From NCBI RefSeq assembly GCF_001435585.1, contig NZ_AZEC01000008.1:56266-120265 (forward strand): a stretch of DNA of 64,000 nucleotides, in the 5' to 3' direction. The stretch comes from Schleiferilactobacillus perolens DSM 12744. Lineage in GTDB: Bacteria > Bacillota > Bacilli > Lactobacillales > Lactobacillaceae. The notes under the pieces were generated by a model that was given only the letters and a program-made list of their open reading frames with translations, had not been told where the DNA came from and searched no databases. This document shows, in pieces, positions 35,206 to 43,017 of the stretch (its first letter is position 1; the number at the start of each line of letters is the position of its first letter). The position numbers and the translations under genes are program-made.

Positions 35206-36129
35206 ATGATCACTTATGGCCCAACAATTCGGCGGTTACGCACGAATCAACATTTACCGCAAAAGGCTGTTTATACGGGCATCGTTTCCCGCTCGTTTTA
35301 CGCCAAGTTTGAAAAAGGCGAGACAAATATCAGTGCCGATAAGCTGTTTGCCCTGTTGCAGCGCCTGAATATTGGTGTAACCGAATTTCTTTATCAGCAT
35401 CGTGGGATGGAACCCTCTGTGACTGAAAAACTCAGACGGCAAATTCGCGATAATTATCAACAGGGTAACTTTAAGGCCCTGCGTGCTTTTTATGCCACGA
35501 ACCGCTACCATGCATTGCCAGAAATGCGGGCGCTAGCCGTAACCGCCTATGCGCTGGTGTATATCACTGGTCATAATTCCCTGCACATGTCGAATGCCCC
35601 CATCGTCGAATTTCAAGCGGTATTGCAAAATACGCCGGACTGGACGCTGGAACAAGCCCGGCTGAGCGCAGAAACTAATTTTCTGCTCCCATTGACCGAT
35701 CCGCTGCACCACCGTTTCTTTCGCCAAATCATCCAAACGCTGCTGGCCTATCGTTCTTTTTCGGATGAGATCGACAATGACTTGGCCGATGCCTACCTGA
35801 ACGAAATTCAACCGCAATTGCTGGCCGGTCATTTGGACACTGCGGCTCGGTTGGTGACAGAATTGCAAACCATCAGTGCCGATTCCCAAGCCATCGATAT
35901 CCAATTTGTACTCACTTTTTGTCGTTATTTGGTCGGTTTGTATACAGATTTCCCCGTTGTCGAAAAGCAGCTGCCTGATCTCCTTTCCTGGATCGATAAA
36001 TTAAATCTGCCCTTTTCCCGCGACTATCACTTGATTACTGAAGTGCATTGGGATCGCGGGCGCAACCATTACCTGCGGCGGGGATATTTCCAGGCCAAAA
36101 ACAACGATGATCCCCAGTCTCCAAATTGA
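35206..36129 (+). CDS. Rgg-like transcriptional regulator, copy 3
   Basis: A 307-residue protein with an N-terminal helix-turn-helix (GPTIRRLRTNQHLPQKAVY, then SRSFYAKFEKGETNI) and a helical C-terminal domain. It is more distant from copies 1 and 2 than they are from each other. ATG 35206 is 7 bases after GGAGG; 35203 is the alternative. It is next to the divergent secreted/membrane protein pair and may control it. Confidence 0.8.
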   Translation: MITYGPTIRRLRTNQHLPQKAVYTGIVSRSFYAKFEKGETNISADKLFALLQRLNIGVTEFLYQHRGMEPSVTEKLRRQIRDNYQQGNFKALRAFYATNRYHALPEMRALAVTAYALVYITGHNSLHMSNAPIVEFQAVLQNTPDWTLEQARLSAETNFLLPLTDPLHHRFFRQIIQTLLAYRSFSDEIDNDLADAYLNEIQPQLLAGHLDTAARLVTELQTISADSQAIDIQFVLTFCRYLVGLYTDFPVVEKQLPDLLSWIDKLNLPFSRDYHLITEVHWDRGRNHYLRRGYFQAKNNDDPQSPN

Positions 36130-36239
36130 ATCTATTTTATAATTCCGGATCGTTCTCCCTCTCCACTTGTGGCTTGTTACGTTTCACCGTAATATAAATA
36201 CCATCGTGACAGGATACAGGATAATAGGAGTGAATATCA

Positions 36240-36803
36240 GTGAAAATTGCAGTCTTTTGCGGTGCCAATTCTGGCCGCGATGCTTCTTTTGCCCGAGCGG
36301 CGCAACAGCTTGGTGCTTGGGTTGGTCAACGCGGGGATACCTTGGTTTACGGCGGTGGTCAAATGGGACTAATGGGGATCGTGGCCAAGAGTGTCTTGGC
36401 CCATGGCGGGCAAGTGATTGGCGTCATTCCCCAGATCTTGGCAGCGCGCGGCTTAGCCATGACCGGCCTCACCAAATTGGAGGTGGTCGCTGACATGGGC
36501 ACCCGCAAGGCCCGGATGTTGGACTTAGCAGAAGTGAACATTGCACTGCCTGGTGGGCCAGGTACTCTGGAAGAGATCACTGAGGCCATCTCGTTTGCGC
36601 GGATCGGTCTGAATAGCAGTCCCACTGTATTGTTTGATTTGAATGGTTACTACCAACCGTTACGGGCCATGTATCAAACTGCAGTCGGCCAGGGCTTTTT
36701 CGACCAAGACGCATTCGACCACCTTTTGTTCTCTGCGGATTACGCGGCCATTGATGATTTTATCGCCCATTATCGGCCATTAGGTGTTCGTCAGTATCAT
36801 TAA
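36240..36803 (+). CDS. LOG family protein (TIGR00730; nucleotide 5'-monophosphate phosphoribohydrolase-like)
   Basis: A 187-residue Rossmann-like protein with the family signatures MGTRKARML and PGGPGTLEEI. Characterised members hydrolyse cytokinin riboside or other nucleoside monophosphates to the base and ribose phosphate. GTG start at 36240 with AGGAG 9 bases upstream. Probably a housekeeping nucleotide salvage enzyme. Confidence 0.9.
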   Translation: MKIAVFCGANSGRDASFARAAQQLGAWVGQRGDTLVYGGGQMGLMGIVAKSVLAHGGQVIGVIPQILAARGLAMTGLTKLEVVADMGTRKARMLDLAEVNIALPGGPGTLEEITEAISFARIGLNSSPTVLFDLNGYYQPLRAMYQTAVGQGFFDQDAFDHLLFSADYAAIDDFIAHYRPLGVRQYH

Positions 36804-36842
36804 CCTTGGCACTAAGTACTCTGAAGTGGAGGTTTTGTCACA

Positions 36843-37025
36843 ATGCGTAAACTATGGCAGTTTTTACACCGAATTCGCTTTGCCCTGGTGTTGATCATTG
36901 GCGGGACGACGATCGCGTTGTCCCGAATCTATTCAACTGACTTATCGGCTTTGGGTGTTGCTGTATCCACGATTGCCATTCTGGCAGTGATTCACTACAC
37001 TGACATGCACGAACGCCGCCAATAG
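36843..37025 (+). CDS. Small membrane protein, 60 aa
   Basis: GGAGG precedes the ATG; the product has two hydrophobic segments (about 12-27 and 35-50) and a charged C-terminus DMHERRQ. It lies 39 bases after the LOG gene and may be co-transcribed with it. No family recognised. Confidence 0.65.
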   Translation: MRKLWQFLHRIRFALVLIIGGTTIALSRIYSTDLSALGVAVSTIAILAVIHYTDMHERRQ

Positions 37026-37152
37026 TGGGCCACCGCAGTTTCTCCTTTATCGCCGCCTTGTATACGCAATGCTGGCGTGATACGATCAAATCACAAGCGT
37101 TTTCAACCAACGCAATACGTTGGTAAATCAAGGAGTTAGGAGTTTCTTCTCA

Positions 37153-37188
37153 ATGTTGAATGTGCGATGTAACTTGGCCAGTGCGTAG
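37153..37188 (+). CDS. Candidate 11-aa leader peptide before ABC exporter
   Basis: AAGGAGTTAGGAG followed by ATG opens MLNVRCNLASA and a stop at 37186-37188. The last codons form the left arm of a hairpin (37177-37208: GCCAG-CGTAG / CTACG-CTGGC). This sits 217 bases ahead of the ABC exporter at 37406. A very short, well-initiated frame overlapping a stem is the layout of ribosome-dependent attenuators such as the one ahead of the BmrCD exporter in Bacillus. The rest of 37026-37405 shows nothing else. Confidence 0.4.
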   Translation: MLNVRCNLASA

Positions 37189-37405
37189 AATTTCTACTAC
37201 GTCCTGGCTCAACAATTCCATCCGTCCCATGATCATGATCATTCAGCACGGGCACAGTGCGTTGGCGCGTGTCCCTATTTGAGGAACCCTAATCGAAACG
37301 GCCGCAAATACTTTTGCGTCCGCATTCTAACCTCTCAAGTGCGACTGGGATTTTTCAACCTGCCTGAATGATGGTGATCTGCACACATCAACAGGAGATA
37401 ACTCT

Positions 37406-39046
37406 ATGAAAAAATATCGGCAAATCCTCGCGGCAAACAAAGGCCTCAGCAGTCTTTACTGTGCCGTGGGCACTTTGATTGCTTTTTTGACCACTCTGAA
37501 TGTTCACTATTTCCAAAACGTATTAGATCAGCTGCACACACTCACTCTTTTTGATCCCACCCTCCTCGTTTATCTCGCCACTTTAATTCTCATTCCCATC
37601 ATTGGCTACTTCGACGAATACGCCAAAAACAAGCTGCCTGAGCGAATCTACTATGGCATCAAACAACGCGCTTTAGAAAAAATGGACACCATTGAATACC
37701 AACATGTCGCCGACCGCTCTTTGGGTACGCTGCTGCAATTAATCGAGAACGGCGCCAGTGCGGGGCGCGATGTGGTGTTCGCATTCGCCTTCCAAGTCAT
37801 CAGAGATCTGGCACCAACGCTGCTTTTCAGTCTGATCTTTATCGGTGCCATCAGTACCAAGCTCATTTGGTTCATTATGTTTGGTTACGTATTGGTCTTT
37901 GCGGTGACCCGCTTGCTGCTGAAATGGCTATATTCGATCAAAACTACACTATTAGAGAATCAGGAGACGATTAATCAAATCCTGACCCATAGCGTGATGG
38001 CGTTTATTGTCTATCGTGTGACTGGTCGTTATCGCCGCGAAATTGCCGCGTTTCATCAGTTATCAGAAAATGCCGCCGCCAACAAAACGGAAATGGCGTT
38101 GATTCACGAATCATTCTTCGCCATTTTTGCCCTGCTAGTCAATGCTATCAAAGGCGGGGTGATCGTGCTGGTCATCACCCACCATCTCAATTCGTTATCC
38201 ATCGGGGCATTGGTGGCGTTGCTTCTGTACATCGACAATATCTATAGTCCCATCGCCATCTTTAATGTGATCTATGTGCAAGCCAAGCTGGACGACATTG
38301 CCTACACGAAACTGAACACTTTTTTTGAATCTCTGGACGACCAAGGCATGTTGGATACTCAGCGCTTAAAAAAGCCGTTGACGACCATCACGTTCACGAA
38401 CCTGCGCTATGCCAACGGATCGCAGCTGCTTTTTGACAAGGTGAACGTACAGCTGGAAAAAGGTCAGATCTATTACCTGATCGGAAAAAACGGCACCGGA
38501 AAATCAACCTTGATCAACATCCTAATGGGCTTCATTAAGAAGTTTCAAGGCCAGCTTACCTATAATGATCAAACCAGCGATACCTTTTCGTTACGCGATT
38601 TATATGCCAAAACGAGTTACTTGGCTCAAAATGCGCCAGTATTTGCCGGTACTCTGCGAGACAATATCGATCCCAACCATCGTCTCAGTGACTTGCAAAT
38701 CACCGCCATCTTGGAACAGGTAGCGCTGGCGGAAGATGTGGCTGCCCTGCCCGCAGGTTTGGCGACAGAAATTGCTGACTTCGGTGCGAATCTATCCGGT
38801 GGTCAACGACAAAAAATTGCCTTTGCCCGCTTATTAGCTGACGCTTCCCACACTGAATTGGTGATCATGGATGAAGCCACGGCGGCACTGGATAAACAAA
38901 GCCGGACCCAAATACTGACCAATATTGCACCGGCCTTAGCCCACAAGATCGTCCTCATTGTGACCCACCGGACCGAGACAATTCCCCAAGGGGCAAATTT
39001 GCTGGTCATTACACAGCAGCAAATTCACCAGCAAATCAAGCAATAA
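37406..39046 (+). CDS. ABC exporter half-transporter
   Basis: A 546-residue protein with six helices and an ATPase: Walker A GKNGTGKST, signature LSGGQRQK, Walker B LVIMDEATAALD and H-loop VTHRTE. ACAGGAG precedes the ATG. A 380-base leader with a short peptide frame and hairpin suggests regulated expression. It stands alone, so it likely works as a homodimer; substrate unknown. Confidence 0.87.
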   Translation: MKKYRQILAANKGLSSLYCAVGTLIAFLTTLNVHYFQNVLDQLHTLTLFDPTLLVYLATLILIPIIGYFDEYAKNKLPERIYYGIKQRALEKMDTIEYQHVADRSLGTLLQLIENGASAGRDVVFAFAFQVIRDLAPTLLFSLIFIGAISTKLIWFIMFGYVLVFAVTRLLLKWLYSIKTTLLENQETINQILTHSVMAFIVYRVTGRYRREIAAFHQLSENAAANKTEMALIHESFFAIFALLVNAIKGGVIVLVITHHLNSLSIGALVALLLYIDNIYSPIAIFNVIYVQAKLDDIAYTKLNTFFESLDDQGMLDTQRLKKPLTTITFTNLRYANGSQLLFDKVNVQLEKGQIYYLIGKNGTGKSTLINILMGFIKKFQGQLTYNDQTSDTFSLRDLYAKTSYLAQNAPVFAGTLRDNIDPNHRLSDLQITAILEQVALAEDVAALPAGLATEIADFGANLSGGQRQKIAFARLLADASHTELVIMDEATAALDKQSRTQILTNIAPALAHKIVLIVTHRTETIPQGANLLVITQQQIHQQIKQ

Positions 39047-39120
39047 GCGTCGTTTTCCACCCCCATTGTTTGTTCACCCAATATCTGATACGCTAAAACA
39101 ATCTGAAGGATTCTTTTTCC

Positions 39121-39168
39121 CATGGCAATTCCGCCGGCTGCTAAAATGCGGCCAGCAGAATTGCCATG
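39121..39168. promoter_or_regulatory. Long perfect hairpin before the second ABC-F gene
   Basis: CATGGCAATTC (39121-39131) pairs perfectly with GAATTGCCATG (39158-39168), and the interior also pairs (GGCTGC with GCGGCC). No T-run follows, so it is not a simple terminator. It ends 30 bases before the ABC-F start and could control its expression. Confidence 0.5.
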
Positions 39169-39198
39169 TATTACAACTCAAGAAAAGTGAGGTACGCT

Positions 39199-40833
39199 TT
39201 GTTAACAGTAACGAATGTCTCAATGACTTTTTCCGACCGTAAGCTTTACGAAGACGTCAATTTGAAGTTCACGCCCGGGAATTGCTACGGCATTATCGGC
39301 GCGAACGGTGCCGGAAAATCCACCTTTTTAAAGATTCTCTCCGGGGAATTAACACCCACCACCGGTTCCGTCAGCATGGATCCCCATGAACGCATGAGCA
39401 GCCTGCGCCAGGACCACTTCGCCTTCGACGACCAGACCGTCCTGGATACCGTCATCCAAGGATATCACCGGCTTTATTCAGTGATGCAGGAAAAGGATGC
39501 CCTGTATGCCAAACCCGATTTCTCCGAGGAAGACGGCGTCAAAGCCGCTAACTTAGAAGCCGAGTTTGCCGAAATGGACGGCTGGAACGCAGAATCCGAT
39601 GCTGCCCAACTGCTCCAAGCGTTGGGAATCGGTGACGCGGATCACACGAAGCTGATGAAGGAACTGCCAGAAGGTCAAAAGGTTAAGGTGTTACTGGCCC
39701 AGGCACTATTCGGTTCACCGGACGTGCTGTTACTGGACGAACCGACCAACGGACTAGATCCGGATACGATCGCCTGGTTAGAAAACTGGTTGGCCGATTA
39801 CGACAAAACCGTTCTGGTAGTCAGCCATGACCGGTATTTCCTGAACAAAGTCTGCACGATGATGTGTGACGTTGACTTTGGCAAGATCGAAATGTTTGTC
39901 GGCAACTATGATTTCTGGTTAGAGTCCAGCAAGTTGGCCCAACAGTTACGGTCCAACCAAAATGCAAAAAAAGAGGAACAAATCAAACAGCTGCAAGAGT
40001 TCGTCGCTCGCTTCTCCGCCAATGCTTCTAAGTCAAAACAGGCCACGGCGCGGAAAAAACAGCTGGATAAAATTACCCTGGACGACATCAAACCCAGCAG
40101 CTGGAAGTACCCGTTCATTAAATTCGAACCAGAACGGCCCTTGGGTAACGATCTCGTGCGGGTGGATCATGTATCGAAGACCATCGACGGTGTGAAGGTA
40201 CTGGATAACGTCAGCTTTACCCTGCGCCCGGGTGAAAAGACTGCCATCATCAGCCGCAGCGACGTCACCGCAACCCACTTACTGGCACTTCTGGCGGGTG
40301 TTGACCAACCGGATACCGGGACGATCACATGGGGCGTGACGACCAACCGCGCTTACATGCCGAAGGATTTGAACCCTGAATTCAGCGATGAGTCCTTGGA
40401 TATCTTGTCCTGGTTGCGGCAATATGTGAAGAACAAGGAAGAAGACGACAACACCTTCCTGCGCGGCTTCTTAGGCCGGATGCTCTTCTCCGGTGATGAA
40501 GTGCTCAAGTCAGTGCCCGTGCTTTCTGGTGGTGAAAAGGTCCGCAGCTATCTGGCCAAGCTGATGCTCAGCCAAGCCAACACCTTGCTGCTAGATGATC
40601 CCACCAACCACTTGGATCTGGAAAGTATCACGGCGTTGAACGATGCGTTGATCGATTTCACTGGCGCTGTAATTTTCACCAGCCATGACCACCAGTTCAT
40701 TCAAACCATCGCTAACCACATTATTGAAGTGGGGCCATTGGGTGTGGTGGACCGAGCGGATATCAGTTACGATGATTTCTTGGCGCACCCAGTGGCGCAG
40801 GAACAAGTGCAGGAGATTTATCCTAGCAAGTAA
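39199..40833 (+). CDS. ABC-F family ATPase, YbiT/Uup-like subgroup
   Basis: A 544-residue protein with duplicated ABC domains and no membrane helices. The first domain has Walker A GANGAGKST and Walker B LLLDEPTNGLD; the second has a degenerate Walker A (SRSDVTATH) but retains LSGGEKVR and LLLDDPTNHLD. TTG at 39199 is chosen for GTGAGG upstream. This subgroup is thought to act on ribosomes during translation rather than in drug resistance. The degenerate second P-loop is notable. Confidence 0.87.
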   Translation: MLTVTNVSMTFSDRKLYEDVNLKFTPGNCYGIIGANGAGKSTFLKILSGELTPTTGSVSMDPHERMSSLRQDHFAFDDQTVLDTVIQGYHRLYSVMQEKDALYAKPDFSEEDGVKAANLEAEFAEMDGWNAESDAAQLLQALGIGDADHTKLMKELPEGQKVKVLLAQALFGSPDVLLLDEPTNGLDPDTIAWLENWLADYDKTVLVVSHDRYFLNKVCTMMCDVDFGKIEMFVGNYDFWLESSKLAQQLRSNQNAKKEEQIKQLQEFVARFSANASKSKQATARKKQLDKITLDDIKPSSWKYPFIKFEPERPLGNDLVRVDHVSKTIDGVKVLDNVSFTLRPGEKTAIISRSDVTATHLLALLAGVDQPDTGTITWGVTTNRAYMPKDLNPEFSDESLDILSWLRQYVKNKEEDDNTFLRGFLGRMLFSGDEVLKSVPVLSGGEKVRSYLAKLMLSQANTLLLDDPTNHLDLESITALNDALIDFTGAVIFTSHDHQFIQTIANHIIEVGPLGVVDRADISYDDFLAHPVAQEQVQEIYPSK

Positions 40834-40868
40834 TTGGTATACAGTAATCTGCTGAAAAATTCCGAACA

Positions 40869-40921
40869 AATAAGCCACGTCACCAAGCGGTTTCCCCACT
40901 TTTTGACATGGCTTATTTTTG
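40869..40921 (+). terminator. Rho-independent terminator
   Basis: AATAAGCCACGTCA / TGACATGGCTTATT with one mismatch, followed by TTTTT, after the second ABC-F gene. Confidence 0.85.
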
Positions 40922-40944
40922 TTAATTAACAGAATGGAATATGA

Positions 40945-41119
40945 TATACTATTTGAGCAGAAGTTTTAAGGCGGTGGGTACGGTTTTCCCCTGAGGGAAG
41001 TGAATGCCATGGGTTATTAATAGTTGCCAAATAGGGTATTGTTCGAGCTCATTCGACTTTAACGGTATCGTTGTGAGCGTCGTGGCCAATCAATAATCTT
41101 CGTTATTTGGCACTTTTTT
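40945..41119 (+). ncRNA. Candidate small transcript upstream of tnpB
   Basis: An extended -10 (TGATATACT at 40942-40950) is followed by a hairpin TTCCC-CTGA-GGGAA (40986-40999) that sequesters a GAGGGAAG ribosome site. Long-range pairing TGCCAAATA (41025-41033) with TATTTGGCA (41104-41112) is then followed by TTTTTT. A 30-codon frame (ATG 41006, ending VVSVVANQ) lies inside. This resembles a type I toxin mRNA or a transposon end; it is not resolved. The rest of the 40922-41287 gap shows nothing else clear. Confidence 0.35.
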
Positions 41120-41287
41120 GATACTCCATAACTGTATGTGCTCGTCCGGCAAGGGATGTCTCTGCGTTTCTGCGGATGGCTAAAGCGTTGTCGCTTGGTG
41201 ACACCTTTGATAAAATGGGTTCGTTAGGAACATACGTTTCCCACTGTTGATGATGGCACGGAGCAGCCGATTAGGAGGGCAGGAACC

Positions 41288-42571
41288 ATGACCCGCAGTT
41301 ATAAGACTAAACTTCACGTAGCCAATGATGCCCAGAATGATTTCTTGATCCTGTGCATGGCCGTCAAACGCAAGTTGTTCAATCTTTATCTCAATGTGCA
41401 GTTCGGCTTGCTGGAGACACGCAAACAGCTTTATCCAGACTACGACGCTTTCAAAGAGCTGCCTAAAGAAACACAAAGGCAGTTTTACATCTCTGCGGCA
41501 GAGTTTGAGAAAGTGTTCAACCATGTCATTCGGGTCAGCGGTTCTTATCCGGCCTGGTGGGATCAAGCCCCGCAGAAGACGCGGAAGCAAGCCTTTCGCG
41601 ATGCTGAACGAGCTTTTCGGAACTATTTCAAGGGCTTAGCAAAAGAGCCGCGCTTCAAGGGCTATCATGCCCGCCAAGCAACCTACTTCAGCGGTTCGAT
41701 TCGCATTCAGCGCGATCGGATCAGATTGCCACTCGTAGGCTGGCTGCGGCTTTCTGAATTTGGTTATCTGCCTATTGATGATCAGCTTCAGAAAACCGGG
41801 TATCATATCACCGGCTGCTGGGTCAGCCGCTGGGCGAATGACTATTGGGTGGCAGTGACTACCGATGAGCCGGCACCCATTCGGCCAGTCTCCCACACCG
41901 GCACGAAGTTAGGCCTGGGTATTGATCTGGGCGTCAAGGACATGGCCGTTTTGAATACCGGTGAAAAGTTTATCAACATCTCTAAGACACACTATTACTA
42001 CCACGTAGAAAAGATGAAGAAACGTTGGCAGGCCCGCTTGGCTCATCGTAAAATCGCAGCCGAGGAAAGTTTTGCCAAAAATCATCCGCATCAAAAGGCT
42101 GGTCATCTAACCAGTCGTGGAATCGAAGAAGCACGCTACTATCTGGCGCGCTGGTCGGCTAAACTGGCAAAAATAAACAAAGAAACGGTCCGCCAGGCGA
42201 TTGCGCGCATTGTTAAACTCAAACCGCCGCACATCACCGTGGAAAAGCTCAACATCAAGGGGATGAAGGCCAACCCCAAGATGGCGCCCAGTCTGCAAAA
42301 GCTGGGACTTTCTTACTTCAAGACCTGGCTCACGTGGCAGTGTCAAAAGCACGGCATTGAGTTGCGTGAAGTCGGCACCTGGTATCCCAGCACAAAGATA
42401 TGCCACAAATGCGGCACTTACAATCGAGTACAATTCCACGGCACAATGGCGGATCTGGCCGTCCGTCAATTTAATTGTCCGCACTGCGGATTATCCATTG
42501 ATCGCGACGTTAACGCTGCGATCAACTTGCAACAAGCCACAGACTATATGGTACTTACGGCAACAGAATAA
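41288..42571 (+). CDS. tnpB: TnpB (IS200/IS605-family RNA-guided nuclease), solitary
   Basis: A 427-residue TnpB with the RuvC-like catalytic residues all visible: Asp213 in GIDLGVKD, Glu319 in ITVEKL, and Asp405/Asp407 in SIDRDVNAAINL. The zinc ribbon is Cys372/Cys375 and Cys397/Cys400. AGGAGGG precedes the ATG. No TnpA transposase is nearby, so this is an orphan element that could move only in trans. TnpB proteins cut DNA guided by an RNA from the right end of the element and need a short adjacent motif. Confidence 0.93.
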   Translation: MTRSYKTKLHVANDAQNDFLILCMAVKRKLFNLYLNVQFGLLETRKQLYPDYDAFKELPKETQRQFYISAAEFEKVFNHVIRVSGSYPAWWDQAPQKTRKQAFRDAERAFRNYFKGLAKEPRFKGYHARQATYFSGSIRIQRDRIRLPLVGWLRLSEFGYLPIDDQLQKTGYHITGCWVSRWANDYWVAVTTDEPAPIRPVSHTGTKLGLGIDLGVKDMAVLNTGEKFINISKTHYYYHVEKMKKRWQARLAHRKIAAEESFAKNHPHQKAGHLTSRGIEEARYYLARWSAKLAKINKETVRQAIARIVKLKPPHITVEKLNIKGMKANPKMAPSLQKLGLSYFKTWLTWQCQKHGIELREVGTWYPSTKICHKCGTYNRVQFHGTMADLAVRQFNCPHCGLSIDRDVNAAINLQQATDYMVLTATE

Positions 42572-42700
42572 GATTCAAGCAATTGCTTGGCTACCCGACG
42601 TTCACGGGGACTCTAAGGCCGGGAATCGTGTCAGACTCGACTACCAGGCTATCCTAGTTGGTTGAGAGCATCCCAGACAGACCATCGTCTGGAGGAACCG
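42572..42700 (+). ncRNA. Candidate omega RNA / right end of tnpB element
   Basis: Characterised TnpB guide RNAs overlap the 3' end of tnpB and reach the element's right edge. Here the 130 bases after the stop are GC-rich and foldable, ending near the hairpin CCAGAC-N8-GTCTGG (about 42673-42692). The exact boundary and guide segment cannot be fixed without a related empty site. Confidence 0.4.
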
Positions 42701-42779
42701 GCAATTTTCTTATTTAGTATCATTTGGTACCGAAAAAAGGAACGGACATGGGAGAATCTGACGAAAGGTTTCGCGTAGT

Positions 42780-42860
42780 GTGAGTACGTACCAAGTTCTT
42801 ATGCTGATCTTCACGTTCAGCCTTCTGGTCGTCGCGATTATCAAGGCTGAGAACAAGTAA
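42780..42860 (+). CDS. Type I toxin, holin-like small membrane peptide, 26 aa
   Basis: The GTG at 42780 opens MSTYQVLMLIFTFSLLVV ending IIKAENK. This matches the pattern of the putative holin-like toxin peptides common in lactobacilli (M-S-x-Y-x-x-L-x-L-M, one hydrophobic helix, basic end). These belong with TxpA/BsrG-like type I toxins that insert into the membrane. An antisense RNA gene lies directly downstream on the other strand. The ribosome site (AAAGG) is weak, as expected for a repressed toxin. Confidence 0.75.
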   Translation: MSTYQVLMLIFTFSLLVVAIIKAENK

Positions 42861-42861
42861 T

Positions 42862-42977
42862 AAAAAAGCCCGCCCAATGCTTTGACCGGTTGAGGGCAGA
42901 CTTGCATCACTGTTCAATACTGGCGCCGCTCTTAAAGCGGTTTGCATCGGTCGGTGTTAGCGCACCGGCCTTTTTCT
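42862..42977 (-). ncRNA. Type I antitoxin RNA, copy 1
   Basis: A minus-strand promoter TTGCTC-N17-TATAGT (43012-42984) drives a roughly 115-base RNA. It ends in a GC-rich stem with a T-run (42867-42862), meeting the 3' end of the toxin mRNA. The internal segment GCCGGTGCGC, then AACACCGA and AACCGCTTTAAGAGCGG, is conserved in the second copy at 44844. Confidence 0.65.
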
Positions 42978-43017
42978 ATCTACACTATATCAACACAAAC
43001 TTCGCTGAGCAACCAAC

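Noticed and set aside
33717..35206. Target-site duplication from a transposition event
   Set aside because: The two segments are only about three quarters identical and far longer than known target duplications; no transposase is present between them.
40945..41119. 6S RNA or another housekeeping RNA
   Set aside because: The 5' and 3' ends do not form the expected closing stem and no conserved core motif was recognised.
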